This document shows, piece after piece, positions 26,701 through 32,360 of a stretch of 64,000 bases of DNA (positions are counted from its first letter, which is position 1; each line of letters begins with the position of its first letter). The notes under the pieces were generated by a model. The model did no database searches. It saw only the letters and a program-made list of their open reading frames with translations, and had not been told where the DNA came from. This stretch comes from Macrostomum hystrix (Eukaryota; Platyhelminthes; Macrostomidae). Both the position numbers and the translations under genes were made by a program. The stretch lies in NCBI GenBank assembly GCA_950097015.1, contig CATNEN010000015.1:1967501-2031500 (forward strand), in the 5' to 3' direction.

Positions 26701-29700
26701 GTACTGGCACACGGCTAGTTGTCACCTGTGCTGGAATGGCAGGTACTGGCACACGGTTAGTTGTCACCTGTGCTGGGAAGGCAGGTATTGGGACACGGTT
26801 AGTTGTCACCTGTGCTGGGAAGGCAGGTATTGGGACACGGCTAGTTGTCACCTGTGCTGGGAAGGCAGGTATTGGGACACGGTTAGTTGTCACCTGTGCT
26901 GGGATGGCAGGTATTGGGACACGGTTAGTTGTCACCTGTGCTGGGAAGGCAGGTATTGGGACACGGCTAGTTGTCAAAAGCTATGCAACTCTAGTTTTTC
27001 ACAGGTAGCAGAAAAATATTTTTTTCGCTGCCGTGATTGTGAGCAGTCGGTGAGTAGGTTCGGAGCACCGGGTTTGCGAGTCAGCGGTGATTCACCCGAT
27101 ATTTTCTGTCTGTGTCGAAAAAACGGCAGCCTTAGTCCGCTTTTTACAGACAGGAAGCGCCCAGGTCCCACCCCTGAGCTGTCCCTTTAGGGATCAGACA
27201 GCGTGAGAGAGAGAGTGAGGAACAGGGCATGGAGGGGAAATTTTAGGACTCAGCTGGGATGCTCTAAAATTTGCCCCATTCCCTTCCAAAAGGCATTTCG
27301 GTCGGGGGCAGCCAGGAAACGCAAAGGGGTCCGGGGCATTGTGCGCCTGTCACAAGCTGCTCCAGCTGATGCTGAGGCCGGGAGGAAGGCCAGATCACAG
27401 GGTCGCCGATTTGAGCAGCTTTGAAAAAAAATTTTGAAAACAGACACAAACGAACTCAACCTCAGAGCTGGCTCGGCTGACTCAGTTCTGAACTCAGATC
27501 AGAAGCCCAGATTTATACAATGAGCCCGCCAGCACGCAATATTTTCTTTGGGGTTCCGATTCGGTTTCGAGAAATCCAATCCGATTATCGGAACACAATC
27601 AGGTTTGGCTTTTTGAAATGCGGACAGCAGGTGCTCCTGCTAGATTGATGGCTCATCGATCGGACCGTCTTTTTTGATCTGGACATAAAAAAATTTAATT
27701 GGGATCGAAATATGCTTTTCTTTGAAACTTATCCTCTCGGCTACATTTGAAGGTCAGGGCCTAGACTTTCTGGGCTGAATAACAATTTGTGAAACTGATT
27801 GAAGCTTTAGAAACTGGGTGAGACTTTGGGGAACTGGGTGAGACTTTGGGGAACTGGGTGAGACTTTGGGGAACTGGGTGAGACTTTGGGAAACTGGGTG
27901 AGACTTTGGGAAACTGGGTGAGACTTTGGGGAACTGGGTGAGACTTTGGGAAACTGGGTGAGACTTTGGGAAACTGGGTGAGACTTTGGGGAACTGTTTG
28001 AGACCTTGGGGAACTGGGTGAGATTTTGGGGAACTGTTTGAGACCTTGGGGAACTGTTTGAGACCTTGGGGAACTGGGTGAGACTTTGGGGAACTGTTTG
28101 AGACCTTGGGGAACTGGGTGAAATTTTGGGGAACTGTTTGAGACCTTAGGGAACTGGGTGAGATTTTGGGGAACTGTTTGAGACCTTGGGGAACTGTTTG
28201 AGACTTTGGGGAACTGGGTGAGACTTTGGGGAACTGTTTGAGACCTTGGGGAACTGGGTGAGATTTTGGGGAACTGTTTGAGACCTTGGGGAACTGTTTG
28301 AGACCTTGGGGAACTGGGTGAGACTTTGGGGAACTGTTTGAGACCTTGGGGAACTGGGTGAAATTTTGGGGAACTGTTTGAGACCTTAGGGAACTGGGTG
28401 AGATTTTGGGGAACTGTTTGAGACCTTGGGGAACTGGGTGAGACTTTGGGGAACTGTTTGAGACCTTGGGGAACTGTTTGAGACCTTGGGGAACTGGGTG
28501 AGACTTTGGGGAACTGGGCGAGACTTTGGGGAACTGGGTGGAATTTCGGGGAACTGGGTAAGATTTTGGGGAACTGGGTGAGATTTTGGGGAACTGTTTG
28601 AGACCTTGGGGAACTGGGTGAAATTTTGGGGAACTGGGCGAGATTTTGGGGAACTGGGTGAGATTTTGGGGAACTGGATGAGATTTTGGGGAACTGGGTG
28701 AGATTCTAGGGAACTGGATGAGATTTTGGGGAGCTCAGTAAGATTCTGTGGAGACTTTTAAAAATGAAGAAAGCTTTCTATCATTCCAAAACAGGGTGCC
28801 AGCAGTTCCATTGTGGTGAAATTCGCTGACAACGAGAAGGAGCGGCAGCTGCGCAAGCTGCAGCAGATGGTGGGCCCACTGGGGCTCATCAGCCCCGGCC
28901 TGGCGGGAGTGGCCGGTGGACTCAACCCCGTGGCCTCACCGTTTGCTCAGGTGAGTCTATTTGGACATTGAGTTGGATTGAAGAGCCTTTGAGACAGTCA
29001 GGTAGAGTGACTTTGAGACACAGTCAGCTAGAGTGACTTTGAGACACAGTCAGGTAGAGTGACTTTGAGACACAGTCAGGTAGAGCGACTTTGAGACACA
29101 GTCAGGTAGAGCGACTTTGAGACACAGTCAGCTAGAGTGACTTTGAGACACAGTCAGGTAGAGCGACTTTGAGACACAGTCAGGTAGAGCGACTTTGAGA
29201 CACAGTCAGGTAGAGCGACTTTGAGACACAGTCAGGTAGAGTGACTTTGAGACACAGTCAGGTAGAGTGACTTTGAGACACAGTCAGGTAGAGCGACTTT
29301 GAGACACAGTCAGGTAGAGTGACTCTGAGACAGTCAGGTAGACTTTGAGACACAGTCAGGTAGACAGACTCTGAGACACAGTCAGGTAGACTTTGAGACA
29401 CAGTCAGGTAGAGTGACTTTGAGACACAGTCAGGTAGAGCGACTTTGAGACACATTCAGGTAGAGTGACTTTGAGACACAGTCAGGTAGACAGACTCTGA
29501 GACACAGTCAGGTAGACAGACTCTGAGACACACAGGTAGCGTCATTTGAGAACTGTATGGGTCCAAAACGTGAACTAGCTGATTTTAAAGGACCACATGA
29601 GCTGGATCAGTCCCGCCTGGCCTGTCCCGCAGTCATCCGGCTACATCAACCCGGTGGCAGCGCTGGCGATTCAGCTGCAGAGCGCCACGGCCTCCCAGCC

Positions 29701-31488
29701 AGGTCTGGCTGGCCTGACCCCGGCGCTCAACTCCACCGTGGCCAATCCTGGCTGCAGCGGAGCTGGCGGCGGGCACACTTCGCTGACTTCAGCAGGTCAG
29801 GGCAGCGTGCTCAGCCCGGTCAGCTCAGGGCCCGGCAGCATGCAGCAACAGCAGCAGCAGCAGTCATCGGCTGCGGCCGCTGCCGCTGCTGTGAATGGCG
29901 CTGCGGCGGCGGCGGCGGCTGCTGCTGCGGCTTCGGCGGACACGGCGGCAGCGCTCTACGCGGCCACCAGTGGCATGCCGGCGCAGTACATCAATGGCGG
30001 CGGTGAGGCTCAGGCTTGCATTTGAAATCTCGTGGGTCTTGGGATTTCGTAAATTAATTAAGGATTAATTAAGAAGATGCGCTCCTTAATGGACAAGGTC
30101 GCACCAGACGCACAAAAGGAATAACTGAAACAAAATCTCCCAATTTCAGGCGCTGATCCCCTGCATCAGGTCTACTCTGCTGCCGTGCATCCGTACCCGG
30201 GCATCGGTGAGCACACTTTGAGCAGTCTTTGATTTTTGCTTTTATCTACGATTTCTCCTCTTCTCCCTGCTCACACATCCCAAATGAAATCCCAGCGGAT
30301 TGCCTTCCGAAATGTGCCTCAATCGACCCGAAACCGGAATTATCGAAGCCAGCAGAAACCCGCCCTTGGGATTCAGTCAGACGGGTCTGCAACGGGATTT
30401 TTGCTTGTTGTCGAAATTTTTCCTAAATGCATTAAATTATAGCTATCCGATAAAAAAAGAATTTTGCGAGTCAAGATTGTGCCTTCTACTCAAATCCTAT
30501 CTCAATGGCGAGGATTGAGCTCATGTCCGACCAATTCTAGGATTGAAAATCATTTATGGTCGTCACTGGGAAGCTAGGTTAATGGTCCAGTTTGCGGTAG
30601 GTATTCTCACTGCCCGTGTTAACTAAGCATGAAATCTACCTACTTAAGAGTCGTTAGTCCCAGTTCGACCTTGGGACAAAGTGACAGGACAATTAGTATT
30701 TTACTAATTGATAATTGACTTGCAAAATTGATAATGAGTGCTCACATTATTGTATTTTTTGGGACTTTGTGACTCGGGACTTTGGGTAGTTAGCAGCCAG
30801 CGAGGAGGCAATTCTGCCCATCACACTGACTCCTGAGCACAGATCCTCATACAGGTGAGTACATCTGCCCTGACTTTCTCATTGTCAGGCAGTGTACACT
30901 CTCACTGTGCCTGAGGTGGCCCTCATAGCCGTAAATTGTACAACAAGTTCCCTGGACCTTCTCCACAGCTGCGCCCCAAATGAAAGTGAGTTCGAAGCTC
31001 GTGGACTCCGTGGACCCACTCCAACTTAACCCCAAAATCAATCGACCCGCTCCTAAACTTCCGCAGCTATTTATTCTGACAACCCCGCAGCCGCCTACCC
31101 GGCCGCCGCGGCCGCAGCCGCCGCCTACGCCGCTGCGCCGTTCATGTCGCTGACGCAGCAGGCTATGACGATGCCGGTGCAGCACAAGGACGGCTCCAAG
31201 GAGTTCATCCTGACTGGGCCGGATGGCTGCAACCTGTTCATCTACCACCTGCCGCAGGAGTTCGGCGACTGCGAGCTGGCGCAGATGTTCGCGCCATTCG
31301 GCACTGTGATCTCGGCGAAGGTGTACGTGGATCGCGCCACCAACCAGAGCAAGTGTTTCGGCTTCGTCAGCTTCGACAACTCTGGCGCAGCCGCCGCAGC
31401 CATTCAGGCGATGAACGGCTTTCAGATTGGCATGAAGCGGCTGAAGGTGCAGCTGAAGAGACCGAAGGGCGAGGGTCGGCCCTACTAA
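997..31488 (+). CDS. CELF: CELF/Bruno-family RNA-binding protein, CELF3-6 type (whole gene)
   Basis: CELF proteins bind UGU/GU-rich RNA and control alternative splicing, translation and mRNA stability in nucleus and cytoplasm. The model joins 997-1180, 9320-9402, 16003-16051, 26143-26351, 28795-28950, 29633-30002, 30150-30206 and 31067-31488, giving 1530 nt and 509 aa with every junction in phase. RRM1 is at about residues 20-95 (RNP2 LFIGQI, RNP1 KGCAFLTY), RRM2 at about 107-185 ([14 protein letters not shown]) and RRM3 at about 426-500 ([16 protein letters not shown]); the chain ends [10 protein letters not shown]. The divergent linker between RRM2 and RRM3 is rich in Ala and Gln. The strings [18 protein letters not shown] and [14 protein letters not shown] match the CELF3-6/unc-75 branch rather than CELF1/2. 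Introns of 8.1, 6.6 and 10.1 kb are packed with minisatellites. The start codon is the least certain point. Confidence 0.93.
1181..1863 (+). other. Start of CELF intron 1
   Basis: Single-copy intron sequence. It contains three TTTGAGCA copies (1198, 1226, 1756), the first 18 nt into the intron. Open frames around 1330-1770 show no recognisable protein. Confidence 0.6.
1864..2412. repeat. 22-bp minisatellite in CELF intron 1
   Basis: About 25 units built around ACAGTAGATAAAGACAGGTG, with variants AGATAAGAC and AGTTGAGA. Many units carry CAGGTGAGAC, a consensus 5' splice-site string, on the gene's sense strand. Confidence 0.95.
2730..2806. repeat. (CAG)n / (CGG)n trinucleotide repeat
   Basis: About 22 uninterrupted AGC triplets followed by a short GGC run, in CELF intron 1. 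The flanking frame has no coding support, so this is an intronic CAG repeat rather than a poly-Gln or poly-Ala exon. Confidence 0.95.
3246..3668. repeat. 21-bp minisatellite
   Basis: About 20 units of CACTCTACCGCGACTTCATC plus one base. On the minus strand the unit reads GCGGTAGAGTGAGATG, sharing GGTAGAGTGA with the array at 1-292. Confidence 0.95.
3669..4095. repeat. 21-bp pyrimidine-rich minisatellite
   Basis: About 20 units containing ACCATCTCTCCCTCTCAAGC, directly abutting the preceding 21-bp array. The equal unit length and the lack of a spacer suggest one family replaced or diverged from the other. Confidence 0.95.
4096..6603 (+). other. CELF intron 1, mostly single copy
   Basis: No gene recognised. 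It holds three 33-bp direct repeats at about 5035-5135 with CAGGTATTCC and CAGGTAACTG, a (CCGT)n/(CTGT)n microsatellite at about 5875-5905, and the near-palindrome TTTGAGCAGTGCTCAAA at 5639-5655. Confidence 0.6.
6604..7265. repeat. G-rich 20-22-bp minisatellite with higher-order period
   Basis: About 31 units of the form GAATAAAGGTTTCCGGGGGG with G-run length varying from 4 to 7. A variant with AAATGTTTCC recurs near 6800, 6985 and 7150, so blocks of eight or nine units were duplicated together. Confidence 0.93.
7266..7980 (+). other. CELF intron 1 segment with 34-bp palindrome
   Basis: No gene seen. A short CAG run lies near 7570-7583 and a near-perfect 34-bp palindrome at 7598-7631 (see findings). 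The rest is unremarkable AT-rich intron. Confidence 0.6.
7981..8235. repeat. 13-14-bp minisatellite
   Basis: About 18 units of GAGATAGAATGGG and close variants in CELF intron 1. Confidence 0.92.
8236..8871 (+). other. CELF intron 1 segment
   Basis: No gene or repeat recognised. TTTGAGCA occurs at 8771 and its complement at 8470. Confidence 0.5.
8872..9245. repeat. 22-bp UGUG/UGUU-bearing minisatellite near the end of CELF intron 1
   Basis: About 16 units of CTGTTAGATTCTGTGTGGCA with two more bases, ending only 75 bp before the acceptor of exon 2. Each unit supplies UGUU and UGUGUGG on the sense strand, the type of element CELF proteins bind. Confidence 0.95.
9320..9402 (+). CDS. CELF: CELF exon 2 (second half of RRM1)
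   Basis: The acceptor TTCATTTCAG precedes the exon and the donor GTGAGT follows CTGGA. The first two bases complete the split glycine codon; the exon then reads [18 protein letters not shown] and ends ...KRTLPG, the end of RRM1 in this family. It leaves in phase 0. Confidence 0.9.
9403..9962 (+). other. Start of CELF intron 2
   Basis: Single-copy intron. No gene recognised; open frames on both strands at 9655-9939 have no recognisable domain. Confidence 0.5.
9963..12575. repeat. 31-bp minisatellite with 495-bp higher-order repeat, CELF intron 2
   Basis: About 84 units containing CAGATCCTACAGTGTGTTTC and a CTACCCA(A/C)AT end. A 30-bp variant with TATCCTCGTATAGATTC marks blocks, and identical stretches recur 495 bp apart (for example 10666 and 11161), equal to fifteen 31-mers plus one 30-mer. 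Because 31 is not a multiple of three, all three frames stay open for hundreds of codons. These are artefacts. Confidence 0.97.
12576..13366 (+). other. CELF intron 2 segment
   Basis: Single-copy sequence between two arrays; no gene, RNA or mobile element recognised. Confidence 0.5.
13367..14235. repeat. 25-bp minisatellite, CELF intron 2
   Basis: About 34 units of GGATAAGGAATCAGGATAGA plus CACCT, with GAGACCT and TTGACACCT variants. The minus strand carries CAGGTGTCTATC, a donor-like string. Confidence 0.95.
14236..15485 (+). other. CELF intron 2 segment with CAG/GGC runs
   Basis: No gene recognised. Short (CAG)n and (GGC)n runs at about 15127-15165 and 15270-15302 give poly-Ala or poly-Gly in an open frame, but there is no conserved domain or convincing splice context. 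Confidence 0.5.
15486..15800. repeat. 23-bp minisatellite, CELF intron 2
   Basis: About 13 increasingly divergent units of TGAGAGATTATCGAAGGATT plus AAC, ending 200 bp before exon 3. Confidence 0.9.
16003..16051 (+). CDS. CELF: CELF exon 3 (RRM1-RRM2 linker)
   Basis: A 49-bp exon bounded by CCACTCCAG and GTGAGT. It reads [16 protein letters not shown], equivalent to the conserved [11 protein letters not shown] stretch after RRM1 in CELF3-6. It enters in phase 0 and leaves in phase 1, which fits the RRM2 exon. Confidence 0.9.
16052..16323 (+). other. Start of CELF intron 3
   Basis: Begins GTGAGT after exon 3; no other feature seen. Confidence 0.5.
16324..16425. repeat. 38-46-bp direct repeats
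   Basis: Two and a half copies sharing GTGTCTCGTTTGACTCTCGA, immediately before the pentanucleotide tract. Confidence 0.9.
16430..16965. repeat. (AGGAC)n / (AGGAG)n pentanucleotide tract
   Basis: More than 500 bp of almost pure purine on the plus strand, AGGAC-type in the first half and AGGAG-type in the second. A segment with AGAACAAGATAAGACAGG is duplicated 76 bp apart, showing block duplication. Minus-strand open frames here are artefacts. Confidence 0.95.
16966..18083 (+). other. CELF intron 3 segment
   Basis: Single-copy intron with no gene. The last bases (about 18062-18089) resemble part of the 42-bp minisatellite unit found on the other side of the retrotransposon copy. TTTGAGCA occurs at 17489. 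Confidence 0.55.
18090..19453 (-). mobile_element. Non-LTR retrotransposon fragment, dead, copy 1
   Basis: Read on the minus strand, 19369-19007 encodes the front of a reverse transcriptase ([14 protein letters not shown], then [18 protein letters not shown] and [15 protein letters not shown]). After that the frame breaks and the segment corresponding to catalytic motif A (FIDFMKAFD in the copy at 58.9 kb) is missing. Later blocks keep [14 protein letters not shown] and [10 protein letters not shown] in two different frames. The 3' end is a (TTG)n-rich tail at 18090-18140, as in RTE/CR1-like non-LTR elements. ATCCCA at 18084-18089 and 19454-19459 is a possible 6-bp target-site duplication inside the 42-bp minisatellite. 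It is truncated at its 5' end and cannot be active. Confidence 0.9.
19445..20818. repeat. 42-bp minisatellite in CELF intron 3 (orientation A)
   Basis: About 32 units containing CCCAGCACAGGTGACAACTA and CCGTGTCCCAATACCTGCCA, with GTGACA/GTGATA/GTTATA/GAGACA variants. The reverse complement of the same unit forms the array at 26385-26977. The unit length gives long artefactual frames on both strands. Confidence 0.97.
20819..24234 (+). other. CELF intron 3, single copy, GC-rich in its last part
   Basis: No conserved protein found. A tRNA-like stretch at about 22845-22913 has GAGGTCGAACCCGCGACTC, reminiscent of a SINE head but without a clear body. The near-palindrome TTTGAGCAGTGCTCAAA is at 23283-23299. 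TATAAAAA at 23613 and TATAAG at 23951 lie upstream of the candidate alternative exon. The open frame 23251-23754 has no recognisable domain. Confidence 0.5.
24235..24465 (+). CDS. CELF: Candidate alternative exon of the CELF gene (first exon or cassette)
   Basis: An open stretch in intron 3 starts with ATGATG at 24243, encodes a Met/Gln/His-rich segment (two short poly-Gln runs), and ends CACGAAG with donor GTGAG at 24466, in phase 1. That is exactly the phase the RRM2 exon accepts. Used as a first exon it would give a protein without RRM1. As a cassette from the AG at 24233-24234 it is 231 bp with matching phase 1 on both sides and adds 77 residues between RRM1 and RRM2. Upstream, TATAAAAA at 23613 and TATAAG at 23951 in a GC-rich stretch are possible promoter signals. 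It resembles no conserved CELF domain, so it could be fortuitous. Confidence 0.5.
24486..24765. repeat. 14-bp minisatellite
   Basis: About 19 units of GAGGGAGAGTAGAT starting 20 bp after the donor of the candidate alternative exon. Confidence 0.93.
24766..25759 (+). other. CELF intron 3 segment
   Basis: Single-copy sequence; nothing recognised. Confidence 0.5.
25760..26085. repeat. 20-21-bp acceptor-like pyrimidine minisatellite
   Basis: About 15 units of TCTCTCTTCTCTCCCCCAG and variants. Each unit is a polypyrimidine tract followed by CAG, like a 3' splice site. The array ends about 60 bp before the real acceptor of the RRM2 exon. Confidence 0.93.
26143..26351 (+). CDS. CELF: CELF exon 4 (RRM2)
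   Basis: Bounded by CCTTCCGCAG and donor GTAAGA. It encodes [13 protein letters not shown] through HGSQTMP, nearly all of RRM2 in a single 209-bp exon, with RNP2 LFVGML and RNP1 KGCAFVKY. It enters in phase 1 and leaves in phase 0. The intron on each side carries the same 42-bp minisatellite in opposite orientation. Confidence 0.95.
26385..26977. repeat. 42-bp minisatellite in CELF intron 4 (orientation B)
   Basis: About 14 units with CACCTGTGCTGGAATGGCAG and GTACTGGGACACGGTTAGTT, the reverse complement of the family at 19445-20818. It starts about 35 bp after the donor of the RRM2 exon. Confidence 0.97.
26978..27794 (+). other. CELF intron 4 segment
   Basis: Single-copy intron; no gene recognised. 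TTTGAGCA at 27410. Confidence 0.5.
27795..28745. repeat. 20-bp minisatellite in CELF intron 4
   Basis: About 47 units of GAACTGGGTGAGACTTTGGG and the variant GAACTGTTTGAGACCTTGGG, arranged in a partly repeated order. GGGTGAGAC is donor-like, UGUUUG occurs in about half the units, and paired G runs recur. It ends 50 bp before the acceptor of exon 5. Confidence 0.96.
28795..28950 (+). CDS. CELF: CELF exon 5 (end of RRM2, start of linker)
   Basis: Bounded by CCAAAACAG and GTGAGT, 52 codons, phase 0 on both sides. It begins [19 protein letters not shown], the end of RRM2 plus the conserved KFAD-KER segment of CELF3-6, then [12 protein letters not shown]. The rest is Gly/Ala/Pro-rich linker ending VASPFAQ. 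Confidence 0.92.
28985..29540. repeat. 26-bp minisatellite in CELF intron 5
   Basis: About 21 units containing CAGGTAGAGTGACTTTGAGA followed by CACAGT. It starts 35 bp after the donor of exon 5 and fills most of this 682-bp intron. Each unit contains CAGGTAGAG and ends in CACAG, so each looks like a tiny GT...AG segment. Confidence 0.96.
29633..30002 (+). CDS. CELF: CELF exon 6 (low-complexity linker)
   Basis: Acceptor CTGTCCCGCAG, donor GTGAGG after GGCG. It opens [16 protein letters not shown], like the YLNPMAAFAAAQ stretch of CELF4, followed by poly-Gln and long poly-Ala runs. It has 123 codons plus one base, phase 0 in and phase 1 out. The homopolymer runs are typical of CELF linkers and may be length-variable. 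Confidence 0.88.
30150..30206 (+). CDS. CELF: CELF exon 7 (linker)
   Basis: A 57-bp exon between CAATTTCAG and GTGAGC, phase 1 in and out. It reads [18 protein letters not shown], comparable to the ADPLQQAYAGVQQYA region of CELF4. Intron 6 before it is only 147 bp, the only short intron in the gene. TTTGAGCA starts 11 nt into the following intron. Confidence 0.85.
30775..31030 (-). repeat. SINE-like dispersed repeat, copy 1 (in CELF intron 7)
   Basis: Roughly 75-80% identical by eye to the sequence at 31964-32360 over blocks such as ACATCTGCCCTGACTTTCTC and CAGGCAGTGTACACTCTCAC. Read on the minus strand it starts with a B-box-like GAGCTTCGAACTC. This copy lacks the trinucleotide tail. Confidence 0.75.
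31067..31488 (+). CDS. CELF: CELF exon 8 (RRM3 and C-terminus)
   Basis: Acceptor AACTTCCGCAG; phase 1 entry completes an Ala codon. An alanine-rich run leads into [21 protein letters not shown]1 KCFGFVSF, and the family's hallmark end [19 protein letters not shown]. Stop TAA at 31486-31488. The exact acceptor is slightly uncertain because a second CCGCAG lies about 25 nt downstream. Confidence 0.95.
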
Positions 31489-31963
31489 ACTGGCTGAGCT
31501 GGTGTGAGAGTAAGTGGCCTTGCAAATTGTTTTTTTTAGTGGTAGTTGTAATTGACTGAGCCAGACTTTAGAATGGAAAGCCTTGCTGATGCCAGACCTC
31601 CAGGAGACACCAACTGCGTTTGTTCCAATCAAAGAGCGAATCCAAATCACTTATTAATGATCTGCAGAGTCAGCTCACTTGCATAATTCATGGATTATGT
31701 CAAAACACAATCGGAGCTGCCGCGGTGAATCTCTGTTTAGACTCAGTGCGGTTTTAATTGCCATCTCAGCAATGTTCTTTTATGATCAACTCACGGCTGC
31801 CAAAGACAGACTTATAAATAAGCTTCAGTCAAAATAGTATTTTCCCTTACTTGAAAATTTTCAATTGTTTTCCTTGCTTATTTTTACATAACTTGACAAT
31901 TTATCTGACCATAGTGTATTACGTGTTCTGTATGAGAAGTCGGATTACCACTGCTCTCATGCT
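31489..31963 (+). other. CELF 3' untranslated and downstream region
   Basis: Sequence after the TAA stop. No canonical AATAAA signal was spotted nearby; the closest is ATAAATAAG near 31815. No other gene seen. Confidence 0.5.
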
Positions 31964-32360
31964 TCCAATAATAATAATAATTGCAGGAGGGCTGTTGGCA
32001 ATGGCACACCATTTGGTGAACACTAGATCCGCAGCCAGTGAGAAGGCAGTTCTGCCCATTTCGCTTACTCCTGAGCACACTCGCACACCGATATTCCGTA
32101 CGCAGGCACAAACTCACACAGGTTGTACATCTGCCCTGACTTTCTCATCGTCAGGCAGTGTACACTCTCACTGTGCCTTGGAGGTTGGCCCTCGAGGGCG
32201 TAAATTACACAACAAGGCCCATTATTTTCGCGGCTGCACCCCAAAATGAATGTGGCCTCACTGCGGAATCGAGCTCAGGGACCTCGATGCGGACATAGAA
32301 GCAAGTGGCAGCAAAACTGACTCGTTACCCTCCACATTTTCTGCTGCATTTCAAAGGCCC
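31964..32360 (-). repeat. SINE-like dispersed repeat, copy 2, with (ATT)n tail
   Basis: On the minus strand the order is a tRNA-like head (A-box-like GTGGAGGGTAACGAG, B-box-like GAGCTCGATTCC), a body of about 300 bp shared with 30775-31030, and an (ATT)n tail at about 31966-31982. That order is the usual plan of a tRNA-derived SINE. It was not matched to any named family. Confidence 0.7.
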
